Positions 34,854 through 43,585 are shown, counted from the first letter of the stretch. The stretch: DNA of 64,000 bases from Paenibacillus sp. FSL R5-0517 (GCF_037974355.1 NZ_CP150235.1:2542001-2606000), one strand, 5' to 3'. A program made the numbers and translations. Notes: generated by a model from the sequence alone, not told the origin.

Positions 34854-35303
34854 GTGAATCTGCCAGCACGAGATTTGGCCCAGTATATCGCAAAACGCTC
34901 TCATATTGTTGTAAAAGCGGCGGTGCGGGCTGAGAACGAACAAGGTGAATTACTGCTGATTCAGCATGCGGAACACGGTCAATGGCGGTTGCCAGCTGGT
35001 GAGATGCGCCCTGGGGAAGCCATAGAAGATGCTGCGCATCGGGAGTTATGGGAAGAGACAGGTTGGACCGTTGATACCATGACACTGGAAGGTCTGTATT
35101 CAGGGCCTGATCTTCGGTCTCTGCATTCGAGCGGAGATGAAGAGTATTATGTCATTGCCCTGTTCCGGACAGTGATCATTCAGGATGATCTTGTGGAGTC
35201 ACGTGTCAATAGTGATGCGGGTCTTAAGTTTTACGCACAGGAGTCGTTACCACCTCTGAATGAAATTAGCCGAATTCTGTTAGCTCGGGATAATGTAGAA
35301 TAA
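34854..35303 (+). CDS. NUDIX hydrolase
   Basis: 149 residues, a single NUDIX domain. The box is complete: GEMRPGEAIEDAAHRELWEETGW at about 47-69. It should hydrolyse a nucleoside diphosphate-linked substrate; which one is not deducible. GTG start after aggaggaggg. A terminator follows immediately. Confidence 0.87.
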   Translation: MNLPARDLAQYIAKRSHIVVKAAVRAENEQGELLLIQHAEHGQWRLPAGEMRPGEAIEDAAHRELWEETGWTVDTMTLEGLYSGPDLRSLHSSGDEEYYVIALFRTVIIQDDLVESRVNSDAGLKFYAQESLPPLNEISRILLARDNVE

Positions 35304-35316
35304 AATAAGTTGACGC

Positions 35317-35366
35317 AAAAATGACCTTGGCATCCACGTAAAATGGGTGACAAGGTCATTTTTTTG
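35317..35366. terminator. Bidirectional terminator
   Basis: A 12-bp stem aaaaatgacctt/aaggtcattttt (35317-35328 with 35352-35363) with T-runs on both strands, between the NUDIX gene (+) and the next gene (-). Confidence 0.87.
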
Positions 35367-35396
35367 AAAATCGGATTCACGTGCTCTAATCATGAA

Positions 35397-35909
35397 TTAC
35401 ACCTGATCCAGTGATTCATCATCCATCGCAAAATCAAAATCATCGATATCGAATACCTGTACAGGTGATTCAGACTCAATGATGCGTGTGATCAATTCAA
35501 CCTGATCGGTGAGAATCGGGATACTCAGGCGCTGAGATGTCAGCAGCAATTCTGTCTCAATGGGATCGAAATACTCCCCGTACTGTGCCGTATCTATTGC
35601 ATTGATAATGGCAATGGATACTTGGTCACCAAATAAAATGGAGGGGCTTTTGGCCCATGGAACAAGTAACGCACGCTCTATTTTTTTCTTATTCAGTGGT
35701 TCCTCGAAATAAGAAATCATTTCATTGATTTTGGATTTTACATGCTGATCATCTGCCGGGTTATCCATCATGGGATCAGGACTGGTCTGGAATTCATATA
35801 GCTCAAGGATGGTGGTATAAGGAAAAATATATTCAACAGGCGCGGGCGGCGCTAGCAATTGACCGTAAATAGCCACCATCACGGCTTCTGTAATAAACTG
35901 ACGTGACAT
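35397..35909 (-). CDS. Conserved hypothetical protein
   Basis: 170 residues, soluble and acidic at the end (DDFDFAMDDESLDQV). I cannot assign a domain. The N-terminus MSRQFITEAVMVAIYGQLL is amphipathic and the middle carries FDPIETELLLTSQ. It looks like a lineage-restricted Paenibacillus protein. SD aggagg and a nearer aagga stand before the ATG. It is alone on its strand between a terminator and a 190-bp gap. Confidence 0.75.
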   Translation of the reverse strand: MSRQFITEAVMVAIYGQLLAPPAPVEYIFPYTTILELYEFQTSPDPMMDNPADDQHVKSKINEMISYFEEPLNKKKIERALLVPWAKSPSILFGDQVSIAIINAIDTAQYGEYFDPIETELLLTSQRLSIPILTDQVELITRIIESESPVQVFDIDDFDFAMDDESLDQV

Positions 35910-36100
35910 GGTTCCTTATTCCTCCTGGGCCATTAATAGTTGCAAAGTGAATCTATATCTTATGCAACAGCATAACCATAATATGGATTATTCTGCTGTA
36001 GACTCGTGTACATAATTTGCATGAATAGAAGTATATCACACAACGGTGGGAAATACAGCCAATCTGCAGAGCATGTCAGGTCACAACGATCACAACCGAA

Positions 36101-36553
36101 TCAGGATTTGCCCAGTAGCAGTGACAGTATTCCTGCAGCAATCAATGGACCCACAGGTACACCCTTGAATAGGGCAACCCCAAGTACCGTTCCGATTAAC
36201 AGCCCTGCAACGACAGTTGGCTGTGTACTCATCAGCGTAGCGCCACGTCCTCCGAGATATGCCACCAGTAATCCTACACCAATGGCGAGCAGTGATTTCC
36301 AGTGCAGGAAAGACTCACCGATCGTCTGCAGACTCATCTTGCCACTGGCAAGAGGTGCCATCACGCCAATGGTCAGAATGATGATGCCCAGTGTAAGTCC
36401 GTATTTTTCAAGCCATGGAAATGCCTGATTCAGGTTCAGGACTCGTAGCAACAACAGAAATACCATCGCTACGGTCACAGGTGTGTTGCTGCTGATAATC
36501 CCGAGAGCCGCAAAAACAAGTAGCAGCAGGGAAGTCATATCCATGGTTTTCAT
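36101..36553 (-). CDS. DUF441 family membrane protein (YtwI-like)
   Basis: 150 residues with four hydrophobic helices (about 8-38, 50-68, 84-100, 110-148), matching UPF0756/DUF441. The family function is unknown. The ATG at 36553 overlaps the stop of ypdA (ATGA), so they are translationally coupled; an alternative ATG lies at 36544. Confidence 0.87.
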   Translation of the reverse strand: MKTMDMTSLLLLVFAALGIISSNTPVTVAMVFLLLLRVLNLNQAFPWLEKYGLTLGIIILTIGVMAPLASGKMSLQTIGESFLHWKSLLAIGVGLLVAYLGGRGATLMSTQPTVVAGLLIGTVLGVALFKGVPVGPLIAAGILSLLLGKS

Positions 36554-37548
36554 TTCCCTTCAGTCTGTCCACGTTGTTTGCTAACGATATGTTCCGCAAT
36601 GTACCGTCCATGCCAGCGCCCGGATTCAATAAAGACTTCATTGGCATTACGCCCCGAAGCGATGACTCCGCCCACATATACACCAGGTACGCTGCTTTCC
36701 ATCGTTTGTTCATCATATAGAGGTTTATCCATATCATCAGACATCTCCACACCTACCGACGTGAGTAGTTGACGATCTGGACGGAAACCGGTCATTGCCA
36801 GTACGAAGTCATTATCCAGTTCCCGAGTGGAACCATCCGTGTGTATCAGACGAATTGAATCATCGAGTATTTCATTCACGCGTGATTCCAGGTGCAGTGT
36901 GATATGACCTTTTGTCACCATGCTCTCGAATAGCGGGCGTACCCATGGTTTAATATGCTGGGACAAACCACTGCCGCGATACACCATATCAATATGTGCT
37001 CCGACCCGAACCAGTTCCATGGCCGCGTCCACGGCTGAGTTGCTTCCGCCAATAATGGCGACACGTGTACGGGTATAAGGGTGGGCTTCCCGGAAGTAGT
37101 GGGTTACCTTATCTTTATCTTCTCCAGGGATGCCCAGATAGTTAGGATGGTCAAAATAACCGGTAGCTACAACGACATTGCGTCCAACATGAACGATGGC
37201 TTCCCCGCGGCGATTGAGCGTATGTACCTCAAACGTACCATCATCCTTGCGTTTGATTTCACGGGCTTCTTCATAGTTATGAACACGCAGACCAAAATGT
37301 TCGGCTACCCTGCGATAATAGGCAAGTGCTTCATAACGAAACGGCTTATCATTAGGTGTGCTGAACGGAACGTTTCCGATCTCAAGCAGCGGTGCTGTGC
37401 TGAAAAACTGCATATGGGTTGGATACAGATAAATAGATTGAACGATATTGTATTTCTCAACGATCACAGCGGACAGTCCCAGCCGTTCACATTCAATGGC
37501 AGCAGATAGGCCGCATGGGCCTCCGCCGATAATAATGACATCTTCCAT
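36550..37548 (-). CDS. ypdA: YpdA-type bacillithiol disulfide reductase
   Basis: 332 residues. An FAD- and NADPH-binding flavoprotein: [17 protein letters not shown] near the N-terminus (with the characteristic Cys in GGPCG), [23 protein letters not shown] for NADPH, and a C-terminal [11 protein letters not shown]. YpdA reduces bacillithiol disulfide in Firmicutes with this thiol. I chose the ATG at 37548, which follows aggagg by 9 bases; an upstream in-frame extension lacks an SD. Confidence 0.92.
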   Translation of the reverse strand: MEDVIIIGGGPCGLSAAIECERLGLSAVIVEKYNIVQSIYLYPTHMQFFSTAPLLEIGNVPFSTPNDKPFRYEALAYYRRVAEHFGLRVHNYEEAREIKRKDDGTFEVHTLNRRGEAIVHVGRNVVVATGYFDHPNYLGIPGEDKDKVTHYFREAHPYTRTRVAIIGGSNSAVDAAMELVRVGAHIDMVYRGSGLSQHIKPWVRPLFESMVTKGHITLHLESRVNEILDDSIRLIHTDGSTRELDNDFVLAMTGFRPDRQLLTSVGVEMSDDMDKPLYDEQTMESSVPGVYVGGVIASGRNANEVFIESGRWHGRYIAEHIVSKQRGQTEGK

Positions 37549-37656
37549 GTTCTTAATCCTCCTTATTTCAAGCAATATAATCCTACCGTAAAAAGCGAGC
37601 TAATGCCAGTTCAAGAAAGAGTTAAACCCAGACAAGCTTACTTGAATCCAAAGGAG

Positions 37657-37685
37657 TTGACGTAGAGAGAGGAAAAGACTAATAT
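37657..37685 (+). promoter_or_regulatory. Promoter of the ArsR-family gene
   Basis: TTGACG (37657-37662), a 17-base spacer and TAATAT (37680-37685). Confidence 0.6.
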
Positions 37686-37689
37686 CAAA

Positions 37690-37705
37690 TTAGATATTTA
37701 TCTAA
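37690..37705 (+). promoter_or_regulatory. Putative ArsR-family operator
   Basis: The palindrome TTAGATATTTATCTAA (7-2-7) starts 4 bases after the -10 box, where bound repressor would block initiation. It resembles the AT-rich operators of SmtB/ArsR proteins and precedes an ArsR-type gene. Confidence 0.6.
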
Positions 37706-37723
37706 ATGAAAGCGAGATGAACG

Positions 37724-38320
37724 ATGATGCAGCTGGAGAAAATTGTGGCTTATCATAAAGCGTTGGCTGACCCGACCCGGCTTCGCATGCTGCTGTTGTT
37801 GGCACAGGGTGAACTGCACGGACAGGCACTTGCCGAGCGGCTGAATCTGTCACAGCCCACCGTGACACATCATGCATCCAAGCTGAGAGAGGCGGCGCTG
37901 ATTAAGGAACGACGGGAGAAAAATACAGTGTACTTCACACTGAATCCTTCGTTTATCCGCGAGAATGCGCAGGCTTCGGTTGACTTTATCTTTAAGCGAG
38001 AGGAGGTTACGGATATGAGTGATGTGAACGAAACACTGAAAGCGTCGGTCATGAGAAATTTTTTCTCCAAAGATGGACGACTGCGGCAGATTCCCGCTCA
38101 ATACAAGAAAAAGCTGATTGTACTTGGTCATCTGGTCGAGCAGCTTGAGTTCGGTCGGAAGTATACCGAGAAAGAAATGAATACATTTATACAGAAGTAT
38201 CATGAAGATTTCGCTACCATTCGGCGGGAATTTATCATGCATCAGTTCATGTATCGGGAAGAAGGGATCTATGAACTGAATCCGAAGGAAATGTGGACGC
38301 GCTGGGATCAGGTCAAATAG
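37724..38320 (+). CDS. ArsR-family regulator with DUF2087 domain
   Basis: 198 residues. Winged-helix domain at about 5-75 (ADPTRLRMLLLL, LNLSQPTVTHHASKLREAALI), then a DUF2087 C-terminal domain (YKKKLIVLGHLVEQLEFGRKYTEKEMNTFI). No metal-binding cysteine pair, so the signal is not an obvious thiophilic metal. It is divergent from ypdA and carries its own operator-like palindrome, so autoregulation is likely; ypdA might be a second target. Confidence 0.87.
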   Translation: MMQLEKIVAYHKALADPTRLRMLLLLAQGELHGQALAERLNLSQPTVTHHASKLREAALIKERREKNTVYFTLNPSFIRENAQASVDFIFKREEVTDMSDVNETLKASVMRNFFSKDGRLRQIPAQYKKKLIVLGHLVEQLEFGRKYTEKEMNTFIQKYHEDFATIRREFIMHQFMYREEGIYELNPKEMWTRWDQVK

Positions 38321-38345
38321 AGTAGGCTGGAAAAAAAGTTTGGGC

Positions 38346-38375
38346 TTGACAAATGCAAAGCCCAGTGTGTAACAT
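38346..38375 (+). promoter_or_regulatory. Promoter of the small leader transcript before rsgA
   Basis: TTGACA (38346-38351), an 18-base spacer and TAACAT (38370-38375). Confidence 0.6.
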
Positions 38376-38407
38376 AATGGATAATTCTACAAGGGAGGCG
38401 ATTGTTT

Positions 38408-38479
38408 ATGACAAAGTTAAATGCAGTATACGTTAATTTGAATATGAACAGCGTCTCCGGAACGGATCAAAGCATGTAA
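38408..38479 (+). CDS. 23-residue small ORF
   Basis: ATG with a strong SD (aagggagg, 9-base spacing) opens 23 codons ending in TAA. The peptide begins MTKLNAVYVNLN and ends GTDQSM. It has its own promoter (38346), a following hairpin (38481-38519) and a terminator (38539-38567), so it forms a complete small transcription unit. It could be a leader peptide for the rsgA-like gene or a microprotein. I recognise no family. Confidence 0.5.
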   Translation: MTKLNAVYVNLNMNSVSGTDQSM

Positions 38480-38480
38480 T

Positions 38481-38519
38481 TTTGCGTTAGTTGGATAGCA
38501 GTATCCATTGTAACGTAAA
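38481..38519 (+). repeat. Hairpin in the leader
   Basis: tttgcgtta (38481-38489) pairs with taacgtaaa (38511-38519, one G-U) and encloses a second helix tggata/tatcca (38492-38497 with 38502-38507). It directly follows the small ORF. Confidence 0.6.
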
Positions 38520-38538
38520 GTATGTCATGCTCAGATGA

Positions 38539-38567
38539 AGCCACGGGTGACGCACCCGTGGCTTTTT
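38539..38567 (+). terminator. First terminator in the rsgA leader
   Basis: A perfect 11-bp stem agccacgggtg/cacccgtggct (38539-38549 with 38553-38563) with a 3-base loop, then ttttt. Confidence 0.88.
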
Positions 38568-38676
38568 GATTTGCCGATAAAAGGGGGTTCCTGAATTGAA
38601 TATAGCGGATGGTTAAGTAGGATATCCGGTATATCTACGAGAAGGGATGATCTTTAATTCGTCTAACTACTTATTG

Positions 38677-38707
38677 CCGCGGGTGTATTTCTACTCGTGG
38701 TTTTTTG
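38677..38707 (+). terminator. Second terminator in the rsgA leader, with antiterminator partner
   Basis: Stem ccgcgggt/actcgtgg (38677-38684 with 38693-38700, two G-U pairs) then six T residues. The segment 38605-38620 (gcgg...taagtag) can pair with 38667-38680 (ctactta...ccgc), which would sequester the 5' arm. This is the layout of a transcription attenuator. Confidence 0.7.
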
Positions 38708-38782
38708 TTTTGATCTGAACCGGAGATAATTGTTCACTGGTCTTGAACAAAAGCAAACAAACTTATTTTGGGAGGAATTTAT

Positions 38783-39877
38783 ATTTTAGATAACCATATT
38801 GAAAAGTACGGCTGGTCTGCAAAGTGGCAGGAACTGTGGCAAGTGACAGGAATGGAAGAGCAGGATAGAAAGCCAGCCAGAATTATCGCAGATCATGGAC
38901 ACCTGCAACGTTTGATTACAGAAGAGGGCGAACGCTGGGGGAGAATTTCGGGCCGAATGCGTCATGATAGTCTGGAAACGAGTTTGGTACCAGCGGTTGG
39001 AGATTGGGTGGCGATTACAGGCCAGGCAGGTGAAGAAGCAATTATTCATCATCTGGTGCCACGTCAGAGCAGGGTATCGAGACAGGCGGCAGGTCCAGTG
39101 ACCAAAGAACAATTAATCGCTGCAAACGTGGATACACTGTTAATCGTGGCTGCACTTAATCATGATTTCAACCTTAGACGACTCGAAAGATACGTGATGA
39201 TGGCTTGGAATGGTGGCGTAAGGCCAGTCATTGTCTTGAGCAAAAGTGATCTGTGCAACAATGTGGAAGAACAGATCCGAAATGTAGAAGGAATCGCTCC
39301 AGGTGTTGAAGTGCTTGCGATATCTGCAGTGGAGGACCAAGGCAAATCTTTACTGGAACGATATTTGCAGCCAGGGTTGACTGTTGCGCTCACAGGATCT
39401 TCGGGCAGTGGCAAGTCTACGCTGGTGAACTGGATGATGGGTGAGGATGTGCAACTTACACAGTCTGTTCGTGAGGGCGACAGCCGAGGGAGACATACCA
39501 CAACACACCGGGAGATGTTTGTACTTCCACAGGGAGCCGTATTGATCGATACTCCAGGAATGCGTGAGCTTAACCTATGGGATGAGGGGAATGATGGGCT
39601 GTCGCATGCGTTTGGAGAAATTGAAGAACTTGCGGCAACGTGCAGATTCCTGGACTGCAGTCATACACGGGAAGCAGGATGTGCAGTGAAAGAGGCCATA
39701 CAGGATGGTTCATTAGATGAAAAAAGACTGAATAATTATCTGAAAATGCAGAAGGAATTGCAATATCAGCAACGCAAGGAAGAAGTGGCATCCAGAAAGC
39801 GTACCGCTTCCAGCAAACCGGCCACTAGTCGCAAACCCAAGCACTCCCGCAGTGTGAAAGAGTGGGAGGAAGTCTGA
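38783..39877 (+). CDS. rsgA: Ribosome small-subunit-dependent GTPase, RsgA-like
   Basis: About 364 residues. Circularly permuted GTPase (YjeQ/RsgA) that binds the 30S subunit during maturation: OB fold to about 85 (VPAVGDWVAI), then the permuted G motifs LSKSD (G4), TGSSGSGKSTLVN (G1), DTPGMRELNL (G3) and the zinc finger Cys/His set (CRFLDCSHTREAGC). The C-terminal tail is basic. The conserved start region (KYGW) begins only a few codons after ggaggaattt, where no ATG, GTG or TTG exists; ATT at 38783 is 7 bases after gggagg and is my candidate start. TTG at 38768 lies before its own SD. Confidence 0.85.
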   Translation: MLDNHIEKYGWSAKWQELWQVTGMEEQDRKPARIIADHGHLQRLITEEGERWGRISGRMRHDSLETSLVPAVGDWVAITGQAGEEAIIHHLVPRQSRVSRQAAGPVTKEQLIAANVDTLLIVAALNHDFNLRRLERYVMMAWNGGVRPVIVLSKSDLCNNVEEQIRNVEGIAPGVEVLAISAVEDQGKSLLERYLQPGLTVALTGSSGSGKSTLVNWMMGEDVQLTQSVREGDSRGRHTTTHREMFVLPQGAVLIDTPGMRELNLWDEGNDGLSHAFGEIEELAATCRFLDCSHTREAGCAVKEAIQDGSLDEKRLNNYLKMQKELQYQQRKEEVASRKRTASSKPATSRKPKHSRSVKEWEEV

Positions 39878-39933
39878 AATCAGGCGGGCATCATCTGTTA
39901 CCTTGCATAAGATAGGTCAGGAGGGATGTCATT

Positions 39934-40272
39934 ATGCCAGATTACAGGATTATTGTAGATCTGTCTGACCACATGTTATATCTTCTTGATGGCAATCAGG
40001 TGATTAAGGGCTATCCCGTAGCCACAGGCAAGATGCTCACGCAGACGCCAAACGGGGAGTTCACGATTATTAACAAGCAATCCAATCCAGGTGGACCATT
40101 TGGCGTGTTGTGGATGGGGCTGTCTGCTCCCCATTATGGGATACACGGAACCAATGAGCCTTGGTCTATTGGCAAATCCGTCTCCCATGGTTGTATACGC
40201 ATGTACAACTCGGATGTACTGGATCTGTCGTCCAAGGTTTCTGTAGGCACTAGAGTAACGATCCGGCCCTAG
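39934..40272 (+). CDS. L,D-transpeptidase catalytic domain protein (YkuD)
   Basis: 112 residues, a bare YkuD domain. The active-site motif HGTN...SHGCIRM is complete (about 70-90), with the nucleophile Cys in SHGC. Such enzymes make 3-3 crosslinks or attach proteins in peptidoglycan. No signal peptide or LysM is visible, so the route to the wall is unclear; spore-associated members also lack one. SD aggaggg before the ATG. A 20-bp palindrome overlaps the stop. Confidence 0.88.
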   Translation: MPDYRIIVDLSDHMLYLLDGNQVIKGYPVATGKMLTQTPNGEFTIINKQSNPGGPFGVLWMGLSAPHYGIHGTNEPWSIGKSVSHGCIRMYNSDVLDLSSKVSVGTRVTIRP

Positions 40273-40280
40273 GGCCGGAT
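40261..40280 (+). terminator. 20-bp palindrome at the 3' end of the transpeptidase gene
   Basis: ATCCGGCCCTAGGGCCGGAT is perfectly self-complementary and contains the stop codon; ttcacttt follows, so it may be a weak terminator. Confidence 0.45.
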
Positions 40281-40298
40281 TTCACTTTATGGGAGGTA

Positions 40299-40503
40299 GT
40301 TCAAAAAGTCCGCTTTTGATTACGAATCATACCTAGCGGCATGATCAGCATCGAATATGAAACTCAACCGAAATAAGCGGGTGGCTTTCGAAGTATGTTT
40401 CCTGAGGAAACATTGTGGTTGCTCACGTAGCTCTATCTACGCTCCGCTACTCCATTTTTAGCTTTATTCCATATTCTTGTACTTAAAACCAGACTTTTTA
40501 AAC
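40299..40503. repeat. 205-bp MITE-like element with terminal inverted repeats
   Basis: The ends gttcaaaaagtccgctttt (40299) and the complement of cttaaaaccagactttttaaac (40482-40503) match at about 16 of 20 positions. Inside lies the perfect palindrome atgtttcct/aggaaacat (40395-40413). There is no ORF with an SD. It fills the gap between the transpeptidase and GNAT genes. Confidence 0.55.
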
Positions 40504-40643
40504 ACGTATTATAAGGTTAAGATAGCCAGTTACCAAATAAGTTCTTACAACCAGAACTGGAGTGGATGAATTTGGAATTATAGAAAGATGAACATATAAT
40601 ATGGTAAAACTATGGAAGTTACGAGAGAAAGCGAGTGATAGTG

Positions 40644-41180
40644 ATGTTAATCCGGCCGGCGCGCGAAGGGGATGCGCAAGGAATAGCCCATGTACATACA
40701 GAGAGTTGGAAAACAACGTATCGAGGAATTGTGCCCGACGATTTTTTGGATCATTTGACTATAGAATCAAGATTGTCGCAGTGGGAGAGGACCATTCGTT
40801 CTGGCGAAAAAGATCAGATCTTAGTGGTAGCTGAACAGGATCATGGGAACATTGTCGGATTTGCTTGTGGGGGTAAGGAGCGTGAAGGCAAATTACCTTA
40901 TGATGGAGAGTTGTACGCTATATATTTGCTGAAGGAAGTGCAACAACTGGGGATAGGTGGGCAACTGGCAACACATGTCGTTAATCATCTGCAGACCTTC
41001 AATATGAAACGTTTGATCATATGGGCTTTGGAACGTAATTCAGCTTGTCGCTTCTATGAGAAGATGGGAGGCACTCCCGTCCATACACAGTCTATCCGTA
41101 TTGGTGGTCAAGATCTGATTGAGGTTGGCTACGGGTGGGAAGAATTGAGCCTCTTTGGAGAGAAGGGCCTGCCCGATTGA
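40644..41180 (+). CDS. GNAT-family N-acetyltransferase
   Basis: 178 residues with a single GNAT fold. It has the N-terminal RPAREGDAQGIAHVHTESWKTTY element, the acetyl-CoA-binding LLKEVQQLGIGGQL near 102 and the ALERNSACRFYEKMGG end motif. Substrate unknown. Start ATG 40644 gives the conserved LIRPA beginning; the SD is poor, and GTG at 40635 is an alternative. Confidence 0.82.
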   Translation: MLIRPAREGDAQGIAHVHTESWKTTYRGIVPDDFLDHLTIESRLSQWERTIRSGEKDQILVVAEQDHGNIVGFACGGKEREGKLPYDGELYAIYLLKEVQQLGIGGQLATHVVNHLQTFNMKRLIIWALERNSACRFYEKMGGTPVHTQSIRIGGQDLIEVGYGWEELSLFGEKGLPD

Positions 41181-41351
41181 GGAAAGAGGTACAGATGGGG
41201 ACAGAATACTCGGGTTGTATTGTTTCCTTAAACTTAAAGAATGGAATAGCTAATTCAGGTCTGCACGTTTGCGTAATTCTGAACAAGGTTAATGATGTAT
41301 TACACCGTTGTGCAGGTGTGACATTCAATTTTGATCAGGAGGCGTATTCAT

Positions 41352-42827
41352 ATGACTTTAATGGAAACCGAACATACAACATGGACGAAACAATATATTA
41401 ATGGCAGATGGGTAGATGGCTCCGGTGAGAAAACAATGGAGAATATCAACCCTTATACGGGAGAAGTTATTGCCACATGGCGCTCTTCCAATAAAGAAGA
41501 TATAGATAAGGCGTATGAGTCTGCTCATAAAAATTCGATTGAGTGGGCGAAGTCATTACCTGCTGTGAAAGAAGAGGTACTACGGAAAGTTTCATCTCTG
41601 ATGGCAGAGCGAAAAGAGGAGATCATTCAACTGTTGATCACAGAATCCGGGAGTACCCGAATCAAATCGGAGGCGGAGTTTGCAGCGGCTAAACGCATTG
41701 TGGATGAGTCAGCATCTTTTCCTTATCGTATGAAGGGTGAGATTATTCCGTCCAATACTCCTGGTAAAGAGAACCGTGTAATTCGGGAGCCGAAGGGTGT
41801 GGTCGGTGTGATCGGGCCGTGGAATTTCCCTTTGCATCTATGTCTTCGATCCGTAGCTCCGGCGATTGCTCTCGGCAATGGGGTGGTGATTAAACCGGCA
41901 TCAGACACTCCGATTACGGCAGGTTGGCTCATTGCTGATTTGTTCGAACAAGCCGGTCTGCCTGGGGGCGTGCTAAATGTCGTTGCCGGAAGTGGCAGTG
42001 AGATCGGGGATTACTTTGTGGCTCATCCGATTCCCAAAGTAATTTCATTCACGGGTTCCACAGAAGTTGGGCAGGGAATCGGTAAACTGGCGGGTGAACA
42101 TTTAAAAGAAACGGCACTGGAGCTAGGCGGCAACAACGCCATGGTTGTGCTGGAAGATGCGGACATTGAACGTGCTGCCGAAGCCGCAGTCTTTGGCAAG
42201 TTTCTGCATCAGGGACAGATCTGCATGGCTCTGAATCGTATCATTGTGCATGCTGATATTTACGACAGATTCGTTGATTCATTTGTTACCAAAACGAAGA
42301 ATGTGCAGGCAGGTGACCCGGCTAATGCCAAAACACTCGTAGGTCCTCTCATTCGGGAAAAAGAGGTAACACGATTGCAGGATCTTGTGAACAAAGCCAA
42401 GGACGAAGGCGCACGTCTATTGCTTGGTGGGACCAACAAAGGCAGTGTGCTGTCTCCTACTGTACTTGCTGATGTTAAACCTGAACAAGATATTGTGCAG
42501 CAGGAATTGTTTGGTCCGGTGGCAGTGATCATGAAGGCTCATGATGAGCATGAAGCTGTGCGTTTGGCGAATGATACTCCTTATGGACTTAGTGGTTCCG
42601 TATTCACCAAAGATCTGAATCGAGGATATCTGGTTGCTCAGCGCATTGAATCTGGTATGGTGCATGTAAATGATCAGTCCGTGAACGATGAAGCGCATGT
42701 GATGTTTGGCGGTGAAAAGGCTTCAGGGATTGGACGTTTCGGTGGTGATTGGGCAATTGAGAAGTTTACACGTACTCGTTGGATCAGCATTCAGCACCAA
42801 TATCGGGAATATCCAGGAGTGAAATAA
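41352..42827 (+). CDS. Aldehyde dehydrogenase (NAD(P)+ dependent)
   Basis: 491 residues, full-length ALDH. NAD-binding GSTEVG near 234, the catalytic Glu in ELGGNNAM near 256, and the nucleophile Cys in GQICMALNR near 290 are all present, as is the FGPVAVI element near 385. By general pattern it resembles benzaldehyde/vanillin dehydrogenases such as Bacillus YfmT, but substrate cannot be told. ATG 41352 is 7 bases after caggagg. A terminator follows at 42906. Confidence 0.92.
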   Translation: MTLMETEHTTWTKQYINGRWVDGSGEKTMENINPYTGEVIATWRSSNKEDIDKAYESAHKNSIEWAKSLPAVKEEVLRKVSSLMAERKEEIIQLLITESGSTRIKSEAEFAAAKRIVDESASFPYRMKGEIIPSNTPGKENRVIREPKGVVGVIGPWNFPLHLCLRSVAPAIALGNGVVIKPASDTPITAGWLIADLFEQAGLPGGVLNVVAGSGSEIGDYFVAHPIPKVISFTGSTEVGQGIGKLAGEHLKETALELGGNNAMVVLEDADIERAAEAAVFGKFLHQGQICMALNRIIVHADIYDRFVDSFVTKTKNVQAGDPANAKTLVGPLIREKEVTRLQDLVNKAKDEGARLLLGGTNKGSVLSPTVLADVKPEQDIVQQELFGPVAVIMKAHDEHEAVRLANDTPYGLSGSVFTKDLNRGYLVAQRIESGMVHVNDQSVNDEAHVMFGGEKASGIGRFGGDWAIEKFTRTRWISIQHQYREYPGVK

Positions 42828-42905
42828 GTCGAAAAAGGATGAACTAGCAGGGTCGTTTATGAACGATTAGAGTGAGTTGCAAAAAGATCGACAAATCATG
42901 CGAAA

Positions 42906-42936
42906 GCCCGTCCCAGCTTGGTGGGACGGGCCTTTT
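42906..42936 (+). terminator. Rho-independent terminator after the aldehyde dehydrogenase gene
   Basis: Stem gcccgtccca/tgggacgggc (42906-42915 with 42922-42931), then ctttt. Confidence 0.8.
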
Positions 42937-43014
42937 GCACAATTTTACACCACAGCAAAATACGACTTAATATAAGAGTGGAAAAGCTGTTTGGCTCTGA
43001 CGCTATCTGGTTAT

Positions 43015-43239
43015 TTATGGATACACGGAAGAATCGATCCGTAAATCCAATGGCAAAGGGGCTTTAAATTCATGTCCATTGACCGCTTTATTCTGAGGAA
43101 ACTGAATACCTGTCAGGAAGAACATACACGTGCCAATTTGGTTCGGCTGTTTGTCATTCGTATTCGTAAAGCCGAGATTGCGGAAGAGCATGATGCCGCC
43201 TATGTCCTTAGCAAAGTGCACTGAGTGATGGCTGATCAT
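43015..43239 (-). pseudogene. Short ORF, possible gene remnant
   Basis: 74 codons on the minus strand. Codon choice looks gene-like (GGC GGC ATC ATG CTC TTC CGC), but there is no SD before the ATG at 43239 and no recognisable family. The conserved-looking stretch GGIMLFRNLGFTNTNDKQ could be a fragment of a larger protein. The plus strand holds a competing 50-codon ORF (43072-43224), equally unsupported. A bidirectional terminator stands just right of it. Treat as uncertain. Confidence 0.3.
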
Positions 43240-43272
43240 AACTGCAATCCGCTGTTAACGTGTATACACCTC

Positions 43273-43309
43273 AAAAAGGAAGCTTGTCTATAACGACAGC
43301 TTCCTTTTT
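43273..43309. terminator. Bidirectional terminator
   Basis: A 12-bp stem aaaaaggaagct/agcttccttttt (43273-43284 with 43298-43309) with a tgtc/gaca inner helix. Confidence 0.87.
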
Positions 43310-43345
43310 CATGTCTTGTCATAAATGTGGCTTGGTAGACTCCTT

Positions 43346-43585
43346 TTAATATAATGATAAAGCAAGGGAGTCGTTTTCACTTCGACTGTGGAGAATCGCT
43401 TCTCCATTAACAATCTCAATACTAATTAAAGAATGCAGACATTTTTGAATGGCACGTTTACCGTTGCTAATTTTATGCTCAAGAGCACTGCTAAGCAATC
43501 TTAATGTCTTCTGCATAGGCTGTTTGTTTTCTTGATTAAAGTATACAGGGATTGATTTGTTTTGAAAGGTTATTAGGGTTCTCAC
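43346..43585 (-). CDS. Small protein, unknown function
   Basis: 79 residues from a GTG start with a good SD (gaggtgatt, about 4-7 bases upstream). Soluble, with two possible helices and a single Cys. No family recognised. It ends before the bidirectional terminator at 43273-43309, which fits a one-gene transcript. It lies next to an AT-rich gap leading to the type VII secretion locus, but on the other strand. Confidence 0.55.
   Translation of the reverse strand: MRTLITFQNKSIPVYFNQENKQPMQKTLRLLSSALEHKISNGKRAIQKCLHSLISIEIVNGEAILHSRSENDSLALSLY

Noticed and set aside
37081..37509. 142-codon plus-strand ORF opposite ypdA
   Set aside because: Antisense to a gene with full flavoprotein motifs; no SD.
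38647..38718. 23-codon ORF (MIFNSSNYLL start) across the second rsgA-leader terminator
   Set aside because: The ATG directly touches the gaaggg SD, so initiation is doubtful. It may still be meaningful if the attenuator is confirmed, but I do not list it as a gene.
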